Below, one piece after another: positions 35,665-47,353 of a stretch of 64,000 nucleotides of DNA. The notes below the pieces were generated by a model. It had not been told where the DNA came from. It did not search any database and was given only the letters and a program-made list of their open reading frames with translations. Made by a program: the position numbers and the translations under genes. Source of the DNA: Culex pipiens pallens (lineage: Eukaryota; Arthropoda; Insecta; Diptera; Culicidae); NCBI RefSeq assembly GCF_016801865.2, contig NC_068938.1:48195808-48259807 (forward strand), given 5' to 3'. Numbering within the stretch: position 1 is the first letter of the stretch; each line of letters begins with the position of its first letter.

Positions 35665-37923
35665 TAACATTTTAGGCTTTATCAAATCTGTCACAACTCA
35701 CAACCGCTATAAAAACTATCAGCCAAAACCAATATTCAAACCACTGAGTCGTAAGCCTCCCCAGAACCCCAATAAACCTCTATTAACACCCAAAAAGACC
35801 TCCGCGAAGGTTTCGAACATACAAAAAAGCATAAATCAGACAATGAGTTCTTAATGAAACGCGGAATATGATTGAACTTTTTTTATTTGTAATACCATGT
35901 AATGTATTTTCCGCATATTTGCACAGAGTTCACCAGAAACAAACATGTTGTTAATCAAATAAATCAAAAACACACCCATTTGTCCACGCTCAATTCGGAC
36001 ATCAATTATCGCTGGCAATTAAGAGCAATTAAATGAATTAGTGTAATTCTCGAAACCGACCAATCTCCCACTGGTGCTTTCCCAACTCCAGTGTCCATCC
36101 AAATGAGCAGCAATTTTAAAATAATTTTATGCCACCGCACGTCAATCCCACTCCCCTCGATTCCCTGTTAAACTACATTAAAAGCAGTTACTTTACTCGT
36201 TCCACGGCTCAAAACATTCATCATGCCATTCCCATGGCAGCAGGGATTTTGTACCCGTCCGTACTACAATCCCCTCCAAATGATGATACCACCACCCTCA
36301 CTTCACTATAGTGACTAAAACTATGCAACTAATGGCAGCGTAATAAACTGTCCTAGTCACTTTCAACTCACATTCACTCTGTCTGTCTGTCTAGCTCATT
36401 CGAACAAACTTTAGCTGAAGGTTTCGAAAATATTTAATGTTCCACGCGACACAAGGGGCTTTTCCAGAGAGACAGTTTCCAAAATCCAGTGCACAACCCA
36501 TTAGTGAATAAAACATGTCAACCATATTTTCCACCACCACTTTCCCGTCACATGGGGTCGAGAACACATCGCGTTAAATTTTCAACAAACCAATGTTTTA
36601 ACCACTCGCTTTAATTGCTGTTTTCCACGCTGGAATGGAGCAGTTAGTATGATTTACCAGCGGAAATGAAATGTTTGCTTCCTGAGTGGTGGAAATCTCA
36701 GTCATGCTGGAAGGGGTGGTGGAGCGGGGAAACCATATTTTGTTTGTGCGATGTTTCTGAGTGATGGAAAAACAACCGGCGAGAATATCAAACATCAGGA
36801 TTTTTTTTCCACCAAACGGCAAAGCGAGTAACGGAATAGAGAAATGAATTTAGCTGGTTTCCGAAAATTGAAAGCTTCTGCTGACAAGAGTGCTGCCGTC
36901 TAAACGAGTGGGTGGACGGTGAATTGCGCGGATGATGGATAGTATAATGTTGAGCTTTTGGCTGGATGGTAAAATGTGTTTTTCCAGAATAATTTGCTGT
37001 TCACCGAGTCGGAAAATTACTTTGCAGTTTCTAGGAAGAGCATACAAAATTCGTAGAATGTTTGCTAAAAAGCAAACTAATCCACACTTGTTTATTTTTC
37101 GGATTCGAAATTTGAACTGAAAATCAATTGTTTAAAAATAAATCTGTAAATTTAGTATTAGGGAGCACACCGGCATCGTGTTGTTAACCGGGCCATTGAG
37201 TCGAAGTCCGGAGATGGAGTCGGTGGATCTGGGGTTTTTCCCAGGATGTTTAGTCGGAGTTGGAGTCACTAAATCTCCAGAAGTCAAAGCACTAAATGTC
37301 ATAAAGCCGGAGTTATTTTAAAAGCTACTTTCTGTGTCTTCCTGTGAAAAACAACATATTTGCACAATTTTGAAAATAAAACCTGAGTAATATTATTCTC
37401 TACGTTTTCAAAAATCGACTTTTCTTTATATTTTTTCAGTAACGTAATCCTGATAACGCCTATAACTTAAAAACAGTGTTCTTTAACAAAAATGCATAAA
37501 ATAATTATCGAAATTTAACTCGACTTTGTTTTATTTTTTTCCCAAATTTCACCATTTTTAAGAGAAAAATTATATCTCCGGTATAAAATTTTGCACCATC
37601 CTAAACTCTTGCGCAAAAATGACCTTCTTTCCCTCAAAAAAAAAATAAAATTAAAAAAAATACGAATTTTGGGAATTCATCTTCAGCTTCAACTTGTATT
37701 TAAAAATCTAATACAAAAATCGGGAAATTTTTTTTCCGTGAACATGTGTTTTTTTTTAAAGTTCAAATCATAATCTAGAATTTTACCGAATATGTCAAAA
37801 CAATAGGAAAATCTCTTCTCAAGATATAGATTTTTGTACATTCACTTAACCATTTTGTAAGATCAACTCTCAAAAATGTTAGAAGACTTGTATGGAAAAA
37901 AGAATGATGCAAAATGGCTTCTA
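35665..37923. other. No recognised gene
   Basis: Single-copy-looking moderate-GC sequence to about 36950, then AT-rich. About 37190-37320 has GAGTCGG/GGAGTC words that may be a decayed relative of the 7558 element. From about 37860 it matches the CAAAATGGCTTCT repeat flank seen near 47862, into which the SINE inserted. Confidence 0.4.
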
Positions 37924-37932
37924 TGCCAAAAG

Positions 37933-38343
37933 TGGCAGTGCGTGGCCGAATGGTTACGCTGTCCGCTTTGTAAGCGGATGATTCTGGGTTCGATTCCCAT
38001 CTGCTTGAACCTTCCATCGGATGAGGAAGTAAAATGTCGGTCCCGGCCTTGGTTGTTAGGCCGTTAAGTCATTCCAGGTGTAGGAGTCGTCTCCATGCCA
38101 TAAGTACAAACAACACACCAAACCAAGCCTACTCCGGTGGAATCGCTGGCGGCGATTGGACTCGCAATCCAAAGGTCGTCAGTGCAAACACTGGGGTGGA
38201 AGGTTCCTTGGAATAGAAAGAGGTTTGGGTGCTCTCCCCATTCAAGCCTTCGGACTCCTAGGTTCGAGCAGAAACTTGCAATAGAGACCACAAAAGACCC
38301 GGGGGTCGTTAATGTGGATGGTCCAATTTTTTATTTTTTTTTT
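37933..38343 (+). mobile_element. tRNA-derived SINE, complete
   Basis: A 411-bp SINE flanked by a 9-bp duplication TGCCAAAAG (37924-37932 and 38344-38352). The tRNA-like head has an A box (TGGCCGAATGG), a perfect 5-bp anticodon stem TCCGC/GCGGA with loop TTTGTAA (reads TGT, Thr), and a B box GGTTCGATTCC. The body carries family landmarks such as GGCCGTTAAGTCATTCCAGG, GGAGTCGTCTC and CAAGCCTTCGGACTCCTAGG. The 3' end is T-rich. The related minus-strand copy is at 7125-7557. Transcription would use the internal pol III boxes; mobility would depend on a LINE. Confidence 0.88.
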
Positions 38344-38352
38344 TGCCAAAAG

Positions 38353-38707
38353 ACAATTGCTGTTTTTTCAATAGAGTTAAGCATTTACAAATTGTGAATT
38401 TCGAGACCACAGATCGAAGATAGACCTAACACTCGAAAAAATTAAACATCATGAATTTATTGACATTTTTCTACAGTGCCATAACTGTAACAATCTGTAA
38501 AAAAAACTGTCTTCAACTCCCGAAGTTATATTACCATACGAACAATTCTCCTCGAATTCCAAAAATTGATTTGTTTTGTATTTTTTTTTTTTTTGAAATC
38601 AAAAAAACAAAAATGTTCAAAATTAGCCTGTTTCCTACAGAAAACTCATACATCTTTTTTTTCGAGTGTAATACAAAGAATAAAAAAAATAAGTAAGAAT
38701 ACATCAA
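38353..38707. other. AT-rich spacer, no feature
   Basis: Homopolymer-rich sequence between the SINE and the next repeat. No element ends and no coding signal. Confidence 0.4.
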
Positions 38708-39779
38708 AAAACGTTACTTAATCCACCCTTAGGTTGGTGCCTTCCTCACATTTAAAAGGTAATGCTATCCAAAATAGGGCGGACCTTTAAGTGTTCTATC
38801 AATTTGACTAATTATTCATCTCATTATTATTTCAGGGCACTTATGTGTTTACAACTTATGATAGCGTAGTCAAATCTCCAATTCAATTTGTGCCCGTTGG
38901 AAAGGCTTATTAATTATCTATCCAAAGATAGGTCGCATGATATATTTGGACAACGTTTTCATCAAAATACCTGAGATCTGGCCTCCAAAAAGTGTATAAA
39001 TAGCACTTAAGTGCTTATAACTTTTGAAAGGGTTGGCAGATCTTTTATGTTTTGAATGCATTGGAAAGGTCTTTCGATTACCTATCCAACGACAGGTCGC
39101 ATGATAGATCCGGACATCGTTTTCATCAAAATATCTGAGAACCGCCCTCCAAAAAGTGCATAAATATCACTTAAGTGCTTATAACTTTTGATAGGGTTGT
39201 CAGATTTTCAATGTTTTGGACGCGTTGGAAAGGTCTTTTGATTACTTGTTCAACGATAGGTCGCATGATAGATCCGGACAACGTTTTCATCATGATATCT
39301 GAGATCCGGCTTCCAAAAAGTACATAAATAACACTTAAGTGGTAATAACTTTTGATAGGATTGTCAGATCTTCAATGTCTTGGACGCGTTGGAAAGGTCT
39401 TTTAAATACCTTTCTAAAAATGTATAACATGCCGGGTTTTCTTACAAAAACCACCCTTTTTACAATCTTCCGGACTTTTGTTAAAATCGTTTTTTTAGCA
39501 TAACTTTTGAAGTACTTAACTAAACTGCATAATTTTTAATACCGACTTATGGGACCCCAAGACGGATCGAATGACGCCAAAACGGACAAAATCGGTTAAG
39601 CCAATGTTGAGATAATCGAGTGACAATTTTTTGATCAACATCCCACCACACACACAGACATTTGCTCAGAATTTGATTCTGAGTCGATAGGTGTACATGA
39701 AGGTGGGTCTAGGAGGTCTAATTGAGAAGTTCAGTTTTCGAGTGATTTTATAGCCTTTCCTCAGTAAGGTGAGGAAGGC
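38708..39779 (+). mobile_element. GCCTTCCTCAC family, copy B
   Basis: Left end AAAACGTTACTTAATCCACC; right end GTGAGGAAGGC. It contains four internal units of the 164-bp repeat, starting about 38846, 39012, 39176 and 39340, compared with two in copy A and one in copy C. The post-repeat segment matches the other copies (ACACAGACATTTGCTCAG, GATTCTGAGTCGATAGG). No coding frame. Confidence 0.8.
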
Positions 39780-39804
39780 AAAACGTTACTTAATCCACCC
39801 TTAG
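39780..39804 (+). mobile_element. GCCTTCCTCAC family, copy C, left end
   Basis: A 25-bp exact copy of the family's left end follows immediately after copy B. Its continuation (GGTGGTTGGCGCCTTCCTCAC...) resumes at about 42423, so copy C was split by about 2.6 kb of later insertion. Confidence 0.7.
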
Positions 39805-40062
39805 CCTTACACACTTCGAAAAAATCGTGTAATATTCCGTCTTTTTGATGCACATAACTGGAGCGTCAAAAAAGACGCAACATTACGTCTGATTTTAAAA
39901 TTACACGACCCAACCGCCATGGTTCAGTGAGTGTAAAATTACAGCTAACGCAATTTTGTCGGAAGCATTTCTTGTTGGATTTTCAAATGGTTCTTATTGG
40001 AATAAAACATCGCGTTGAAGATTATAACTTTTTCTTTATTTGTACTTTATCACTATAAATTA

Positions 40063-41489
40063 CAGGGTTGTTACGGAAACGTCGAGAAAAAATCCGCGCC
40101 AGATCCGCGCCGACCCCAAAACCCAATCCGCGCGAAATCCGCGCCATATAAAAAAATCGCGACAAACATAGAACATAGAGAGAGTAACATAATTAATGAA
40201 ATTTTAAACGAAAAAAGAATAGTACAGAAGGCATTTGGATAAGTACCGTTGATCAGTTGTGGATTCATATCCCACTTGTACCAAATGGAACCTTTTTTGC
40301 CATTTCTGAAGCAATATTAGCATTTTTTGCAACACTTTAAATATCGTTGCTTTAAAAACAAATTCAGGAAAAAAAATTAAATTCGAAAATTTTAAAAAAT
40401 TAAAGCTATAAAATAAATAACCAAATTATAAAATCTAGGTATTTAGTGCTTGATAATTCTCGCCAAAACTTTACTCTGGAAAATTAACACGAAATTTCTA
40501 TTATTTTCTTCTCAAAATTTCTCTAAACTAAAATATGACTCCGAAAATGATCCGAACTAAGAAAATGGCAAAAAAAAATTATAATTTGAAAATTTAATAA
40601 TTGATTAATTTAATAATTGATTAATTTAATAATTGATCAATTTAATAATTTATTAATTTAACAATTTAATAATTTAATAATTTAATAATTTAATAGTTTA
40701 ATAATTTAATAATTTAATAATTTAATAATTTAATAATTTAATAATTTAATAATTTAATAATTTATTAATTTAATAATTTAATAATTTAATAATTTAATAA
40801 TTTAATAATTTAATAATATAATAATTTAATAATTTAATAATTTAATAATTTAATAATTTAATAATTTAATAATTTAATAATTTAATAATTTAATAATTTA
40901 ATAATTTAATAATCAGAGTGGCAACAGAATTTTTATTTTTTTCAATAAACCAAAAATTTAAAAATTTAAATTTTTATATTGAAAAACATAGAAAATCTAA
41001 AAAGTTTCATTGCTTCAAATTTTTAAAATTCTGTAATTTTTCGAATTTTGTTCTTTTGATTTTAATAAAATTTGATATTTATTTGAATTGTAAGGCAGAT
41101 GTTTTAAAAATAATGAGTTGTAATGTTATGTTGAATTTATATAACAAATCTCAATACATTAAAAAAATCGCTCCTTGAAGATTATTTCAAAGTTTCATAT
41201 TAAGAAAAAAAAATCAATAATTTTTAGAAGAAAATTTTCTTCATTAACAACTTCTTAGAAACTGATGTTTTCGCACTCAACGAAAAAGAATTAATTTATT
41301 TAATTCCTAATAATATTTTCCTTTGTAATTTGAAAGAAATTCTATCGTTCTCAATTATTTTGTTTATCAAAATTGCTATCCGCGCGAAATCCGCGCCTAT
41401 GCAAAATTAGCCAGCAAATCCGCGCCAGATCCGCGCGATACGCGCCATCCGCGCCATCCGCGCGATCCGCGCCGTCCGTAACAACCCTG
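40063..41489. mobile_element. hAT-like element with GATCCGCGC arrays
   Basis: A perfect 15-bp terminal inverted repeat, CAGGGTTGTTACGGA and TCCGTAACAACCCTG. Subterminal arrays of ATCCGCGC/ATCCGCGCC occur at both ends (about 40090-40145 and 41380-41476). Unusually, both are in the same orientation rather than mirrored. No 8-bp duplication is visible (flanks ATAAATTA and ACATTATC differ). The AT-rich interior contains a long octanucleotide microsatellite. No transposase frame. Confidence 0.75.
40591..40911 (+). repeat. (TTTAATAA)n microsatellite, about 40 units
   Basis: About 320 bp of an 8-bp unit TTTAATAA, with early variants (TTGATTAA) at the left edge and a few single-base variants inside. 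It lies within the hAT-like element. Confidence 0.9.
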
Positions 41490-41529
41490 ACATTATCGAT
41501 TTTTTTCACCTTCACTTTTCGTCACTCAC

Positions 41530-41928
41530 ATTTTTTGTCTTTTCGGGCCTGCTTCGGAAAACCGAGAAATTCGTTCTCTTGATCTTGATGTCCGAGAACC
41601 TGGCCATCTTCCATGAGGCCGTCTACGCTAATTAGGTCACTTAGATGGAGATTTCTTGCTTGTTGGTTGTGCTGAGGGTTCTGGTTCGGTTCACTGCGCG
41701 TTTGCTGGTCAACTCCGCTCTTCTTCCGGGTCATTTCCAGTAGAATTTGGTCGGCGGCTATGAAGGAACCTCCACTTTTTCAGGAAACTTTCCGGAACAC
41801 AGAACCAGTATCAGCTTCAGAAGCTTGTGCTGGAGAGTGGCTCCGGAGAAGAAAACAGGTCCAAAAACCCGGAAATTCCAATCGGAGCAGGTTTCGAGCC
41901 GGGATCTTTCGAGATTGCCTCTTCCAAT
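41530..41928 (-). CDS. Candidate exon with short hydrophilic ORF
   Basis: A minus-strand segment lies between an acceptor (TTTTTCTATTTTAG, ending at 41929) and a donor-like GTGAGT at 41529. Upstream there is a 70-bp intron, 41929-41998, with GTAAGT donor. Two frames are open. One continues from the upstream exon through IGRGNLERSRLETCSDWNF to a stop. The other, starting at 41734, is a 70-residue Gln/Asn-rich hydrophilic peptide (MTRKKSGVDQQTRSEPNQ...) that could end at TGA or splice out. The short intron size is typical of Diptera. No domain is recognised, and it lies inside a mobile-element cluster. It may be a captured gene fragment or a domesticated exon. Confidence 0.3.
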
Positions 41929-42420
41929 CTAAAATAGAAAAACAACAACAAATATTCGGGTTACAATTTCAATTTCATAAAAAATCGATAAAACTTACCT
42001 CAAGAGATGATCTAATTGTCGTTTTCCTTGAATTCTAGCAGGTTTCAATGTGATTTTAGCGTAAAATGAAACAGCCACCTTGACAGCAGCAATTATTTTT
42101 GAGTCTTCAAACATGGCTGACGTTTCTGCAGAGGTTTTGCACTGTCAAGTGGAACCGTGTAAAGTTCGGATAAATGTAACAGAAAATTACATCAAATAAC
42201 ACGCTCCATCTATGTGCATAATAATTGACCGAAAATTGAGCCATAATTAATTGAATCTTACATTTTTTATGATGTAAAATTGAGTTTCAACATCTACAAG
42301 ATAATTTTTACAAGCTACGTCGGAAAAAACATAATATTACATCAAATAATTGATTACATGATTAAAAATTACGTTGAAACCATGATTACGTTAAATGTAA
42401 AATTCATATTTTTTTAGTGT

Positions 42421-42937
42421 GTAGGTGGTTGGCGCCTTCCTCACATTTAACGGGTGCAATCCAAAATGCAAAAAGTGCGTAAATAACACTTAAGTGCTTA
42501 AAACATTTGATAGGGTTGTCAGATCTTCAATGTCTTGGACGCGTTGGAAAGGTCTTTGAAATACCTTTCTGAAAATGTATAGCATGACGGGTTTTCTTAC
42601 AAAAACCATCCTTTTTACAATCTTCCGGACTTTTGTTAAAATCATTTTTAAGCATAACTTTTGAAGTACTTAACTAAGCTGCATAATTTCTAATAGCGAC
42701 TTATGGGACCCCAAGACAGATCGAATGACGCCAAAATGGACAAAATCGGTTCAGCCAATGTTGAGATAATCGAGTGACAATTTTTTGATTAACATCCCAC
42801 CACACACACAGACATTTGCTCAGAATTTGATTCTGAGCCGATAGGTATACATGAAGGTGGGTCTAGGAGGTTTTATTGAGAAGTTCATTTTTCGAGTGAT
42901 TTTATAGCCTTTCCTCAGTAACGTGAGGAAGGCAAAA
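42421..42937 (+). mobile_element. GCCTTCCTCAC family, copy C, main part
   Basis: Resumes with GGTTGGCGCCTTCCTCAC, has one 164-bp unit, then the same post-repeat segment as copy B (about 95% alike by eye), and ends GTGAGGAAGGCAAAA. The terminal hairpin has a mutation (CCTTTCCTCAGTAACG). Confidence 0.75.
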
Positions 42938-44910
42938 GAGTTTCTATTTTGAATGCATTTCTACTGTGAATGCTAAAATAATGTTGTGCCACTTTTTGCC
43001 TGGATTTGTTCAGGATTAGGCTTGAATTCTGTGATTTTTTTTTTGCAAAGGAATGAAAATTGAGTCAAACAATTTTTTTAAATGATTTTCAAGAAATATA
43101 AAAAATCGATCGCAATCGATTTATTTTTACTTCTTTGAAATCTTGATAAAAAATCAATTTTCAAGTTATATAGACCCTTCTAGGTTTTGTCTTAGTTAAA
43201 CTTTTAGGTTAAACTAAGAGGTTGAAATGATTAAACATTAACACAACCTAATTTAAACAAAATCAGCATAACTTTGAAAAAAGAGAAAACTTACAAATAA
43301 TTTCCAAAATAAATCATAATTGTTCATGAATATGCTGTAGAACAAACGTAGAAGTTTTGAGCCATCAGAGATTTAATAATGTTTGCTAATTAGACGCATA
43401 AATCTAATTTCAACCTCAGAACAAGCTGTCAAAAAACACCATTTAAGAAAATCAATTAGCCACAACAGTTTTGGAAACAAATTTTCCCAATTATTTTCCC
43501 CTCTGCCACCACAACAGAACCCAACCAACCACTCAATCAGGTACCTAATTGAATTGAAACACTGCTGCCGTTGCTACGTACAGTACCCTCCGATCGAATC
43601 AATAAACAGCATCAGCGGCGGTATTTCCCCCGACGACGAGTGGTCCATCATTTTTCCTCCGAAATCGCAGCACTCAGGGGGAGGCAAAAAAACGCCCCAA
43701 AAGATGGATGGATAACCTTTCGTCGCCGCCACGTGCCATTTACCTTTCAGCCTGCCAGGCAAAGGTAATCGGCCACAGGTCGTTGAACTTTTTTCCCTTA
43801 AAGATGAAGCGAGTTCTTTTCCCCAGGTTCGATGAGAAATCCCTTGGTAACCATCTTTTGTTGAAGCGATATCGAGCGAGTCCTCGGGGAAGGATGCGAA
43901 ACGGTCCAGCGCATCCTGAAGGTGCGTGTGTAAGTGTGTTTGCACACAAACAGCCGACCCAGTAAGCAGCTTAAAGGTATACGAGCGCTAAAGCACTTGA
44001 AGAAATTGGGGGGAAGTCTGATTCGGCGTTTCTTCACTTGTGGGTAAATGGGACAGTTATACGGCTAAAGGAGCGAATCTTAAAGCTTTCCTCAGAAGCA
44101 GCTTTTTATCGCCCGGCCACAAAATGAACGAAGTGAAAATAGCACTAGCCACTTAAGAGTGCAATCTTATAGCTGTTTGGCCCCATACCAGCAGTATGGG
44201 ATGGGTACATCTGGCAGAAAGAACAAGTCCAACAAAACAGCAACTGTAAACGAAACTGCACAAGATAGACTTTGCTCAGTTAGTGGCAAAGTGCAAAGCA
44301 AGGCCAGGATAAGCCCTGCGTCCTTAACACCCCCTTCTAGCTGTCGGTTCTCAAATCCTCCTCCCAGTGCATTTTCTTGGCAGCCAACCAAGGGAAGAAG
44401 TGTGTATTGACTTCTATTTTACACAGAATAAATTTAAAATTATTGCAAAAACTTAGTTCACTTTTTACCCTAAAAATATTGTATTCTTTTCCAAATTACA
44501 AACATTTCCATTTCAATTCAAATTTTTCCAATTCAATTTTTTAACTGTGCACAAAAGAGGATAAGCTGTAAATGCAATGAACATAAGAATGGCAACCAGC
44601 ACAAAAAGGCACCAAGTGCGAATAAATAATGTAGCACTCGAACCATATATATGTTGTTTTTCCACCCGCCGAAAACTCCTTTCTGGCACGGAAGTTTTCC
44701 CCAATTCGAAAAACTCCAGCCCATCCCTTCCACTCCCTTCTAGAGTATTGTTGCCAGCAAGCCAAACAGTGTTTGCAATTTACTCGCTCATACTCTCACT
44801 CCTCGCCGTTCCTAATGTATTTGAGACTATACGAGTTGGGAAAACAATATCAAGCCTCTGCCTGGAGAAAGGCACTTGGTTCGAGCACAACGTACCTCGG
44901 GACACTTGTC
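42938..44910. other. No recognised gene
   Basis: AT-rich to about 43480, then a moderate-GC island to about 44900 with many overlapping frames on both strands (for example 43383-43715 plus, 43574-43945 minus). No domain, no consistent frame and no splice pair. Confidence 0.4.
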
Positions 44911-45737
44911 GCAGAATGGGGCACAGTAAACTTTTAGTATTAAAAAATACCGGATTTTAAAACATTTTTTCAGGCCAGATTGGTTAAAAATGACAATTTT
45001 TCAAACTGAATGTGACTTTTCAATGATTTTCTGGAGAGAAAAAAAATGAGTTGGATTTTTAAAAAATGTTGATGGAAAAAATATTTTAAATACCATAATT
45101 AAAGGCTTTCTTGATACATTAGGATTTTGGGTCAATACATTTTGATTCTAATCATTTTTTTCTCTAAATATTTCAAACCAACACAATAGTATTAAAATCG
45201 AAAAATTCTCTAAAACTTTTCAAAAGAAAGTATCGTTCTATCATGTTCCTGTCAAGAGATACAGCGTTCTCGAAACTGGTCTAAAACGTATTTTTTGCTC
45301 AGAGATCACGTTTTGACCAGTTTTGAACGCGCTGTATCTTTTTACACTTTATTCTGAAAAGTTTTTTTTTTCGTAATATTGAATGTTTGGCCCTTTTGAA
45401 ACGGTAGTCTTGATTTGAAAATTTTGAAAATATAGTTTTCGAAATTCCGATCTTTTCGATTTTTTTCACAAATGTTTCATATTTTAACATTGAAAATCGG
45501 ACCATTAGTTGCTGAGATATCGAAATTGAAAAATGGTGGGTTGTTTGGGTGAGACTTAGAAAACATCAATTTTCCTGTTTTTAAACCTTTGCATTGCAAT
45601 ATCTCAGCAACCAAAGGTCGTTTCAACAAAGTCCGAAGAAGCAATATATAGAGAATTTTCTCAGCTCTTCAAAAATATTTTTTCTTAAGGTGTGCAAACA
45701 TGTGCACTAATTTAAAAAACAAAATAAAAACTGCGAC

Positions 45738-46102
45738 TGTTCAAAACACATTGGACTACTTTCCACAATTTTGACCACCAAATTCATGATCTGCACCCAT
45801 AGTGCAGTGTCTGAAATTCTGCTGCTGGACTCAACCAGCTGATCGTCGTCGGATTAGGCAAAGACAATAGCTTGCCTGTCCGAGCCTTTCTACGCTAATT
45901 CGCTTCGATCAGCTGGTCTTGTACAGTAGCAGAATCAGAACAGTTAGACCGTCGTTGCGATCACTTCGCACTCCTCGCACCCTCGTCCACAGACTGGACT
46001 TGGTGCAGTGATATTTGTTTGTATTTTTTGTGACGAATAAAAGTAAATGTGTTTTCGTTATCCTGCGTGTTTCACTGCATCGGCCAGCATCCGTACTTAA
46101 CA
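45738..46102 (+). repeat. 5' LTR
   Basis: 365 bp from TGTTCAAAACAC to CCGTACTTAACA, with the expected TG...CA borders. It differs from the 3' LTR at only a few sites, including a short AATAAAAGTAAATGTG versus AATAAAGTCTTGTG change. It holds an AATAAA-type signal near its end. Confidence 0.9.
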
Positions 46103-46991
46103 TTTTGGTCCGATCGAGCCGGATGCCAACGTTCCGGTGCCAGAAGGTGAAGCAGCTCAAGCCATCATCACCGCGACCAGTCTGTGGAGCTGCAATGGAG
46201 TTTGCACCATTTTGCTGACGTGGGATCGCGCAAGTATCCACCATCGCCGACGACGTGCCAAGATCGTTGGTCAGCTGCAATCCGCGCCAAGGATTCCTGC
46301 AGCTGAAGGTGCGATTCCCAGCGACCAGCAAAACGGGTGAGCGAGTGCAGTGCAAGAAAAGTTCTGGCCACGGATGCGCCCGTCACGTCACGTCTGACTA
46401 CGGAGCGCTCGTTCCGTGCACTACGCCAACCACCAAGAAGACACCTGTACCTGGAATCGCCATTTTGTTCGCGCAGACGTGGACGCTAGTAACCGCCTTT
46501 GGTGCTAGGTCCAGGTGCGCACCACGTACGAAGCGGATCGATCTACCACGTCCTCACCAAGCCGCTCTTCCAGACCGCCGAAGGCCGACTCGGTGGACAT
46601 GCTAGAGGAAATCGACGAGGGAGTGGTATTCGGCAGCCTTCCGGTCATCCGCCAGTCCCAGTCCCGCACAACCAAGGACAAAATGGGGCCGCAAGTCCAG
46701 GACAGAAGTAGCCGACCATCACGACGGAGAAGTCCCGCTCAAGATCACCATCCACGTCGGCGCACGTGACATGGCGGGGAGGGTTTCCCGCTGAAACAAA
46801 CCATCAAGAGGTCCACGTGGCACACCGCAAACGAGTGCATAACGTCGAGGACCTGCACGAGAACATCAAAATCGACGACGAAGAAACATTCCTGCCAGGT
46901 CAAGGCGGGGAGGGTCTCTCAACAAAAAAAATGGTGTCCAAAATTTGCATTCCATGCAGTTTTGGAATTCTTACGAATTCGGCGGGGAGTA

Positions 46992-47353
46992 TGTTCAAAA
47001 CACATTGGACTACTTTCCACAATTTTGACCACCAAATTCATGATCTGCACCCATAGTGCAGTGTCTGGAATTCTGCTGCTGGACTCAACCAGCTGATCGT
47101 CGTCGGATTAGGCAAAGACAATAGCTTGCCTGTCCGAGCCTTTCTACGCTAATTCGCTTCGATCAGCTGGTCTTGTACAGCAGCAGAATCAGAACAGTTA
47201 GACCGTCGTTGCGATCACTTCGCACTCCTCGCACCCTCGTCCACAGACTGGACTTGGTGCAGTGATATTTGTTTGTATTTTTGTGACGAATAAAGTCTTG
47301 TGTTTTCGTTATCCTGCGTGTTTCACTGCATCGGCCAGCATCCGTACTTAACA
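46992..47353 (+). repeat. 3' LTR
   Basis: 362 bp, nearly identical to the 5' LTR; it starts just after a GGCGGGGAGTA polypurine tract and ends TACTTAACA. High LTR similarity implies a recent insertion. Confidence 0.9.

Larger units (their letters stand above)
39805..42420 (-). mobile_element. Element inserted in copy C, with nested hAT
   Basis: The ends ACACACTTCGAAAAAAT and the inverse of ATTTTTTTAGTGTGT form an imperfect inverted repeat, and MITE-like words (GTGTAATATT, AAATTACACGAC, ACATCAAATAATTGATTACATG) lie near both ends. The middle holds the hAT-like element 40063-41489 and a candidate spliced minus-strand ORF. It may be one element or a MITE pair around captured host sequence. No target duplication is clear. 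Confidence 0.4.
45738..47353 (+). mobile_element. LTR retrotransposon, 1.6 kb, no pol
   Basis: Two LTRs (365 and 362 bp) flank about 0.9 kb, with a 5-bp target duplication GCGAC (45733-45737 and 47354-47358). A primer-binding-like TGGTCCGATCGAGCCGGAT follows the 5' LTR; it resembles the complement of a tRNA 3' end, possibly Tyr, with changes. A purine tract GGCGGGGAG precedes the 3' LTR. The internal region is GC-rich but encodes no protease, reverse transcriptase or integrase; frames of up to about 116 codons are unrecognised. It is therefore non-autonomous. The layout fits BEL/Pao or Gypsy derivatives; the clade is not determined. The paralogous sequence near 12556 shows the unoccupied target. 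Confidence 0.88.

Noticed and set aside
40918..41178. 86-codon ORF inside the hAT-like element
   Set aside because: Phe/Lys/Asn-rich low-complexity translation of AT-rich DNA with no transposase motif.
43574..43945. 123-codon minus-strand ORF
   Set aside because: No recognisable domain and several competing frames; GC content alone explains the open frame.
45909..46769. Gag-like ORFs in the LTR element
   Set aside because: Frames are short, overlap on both strands, partly cover the LTR and show no zinc knuckle or protease motif.
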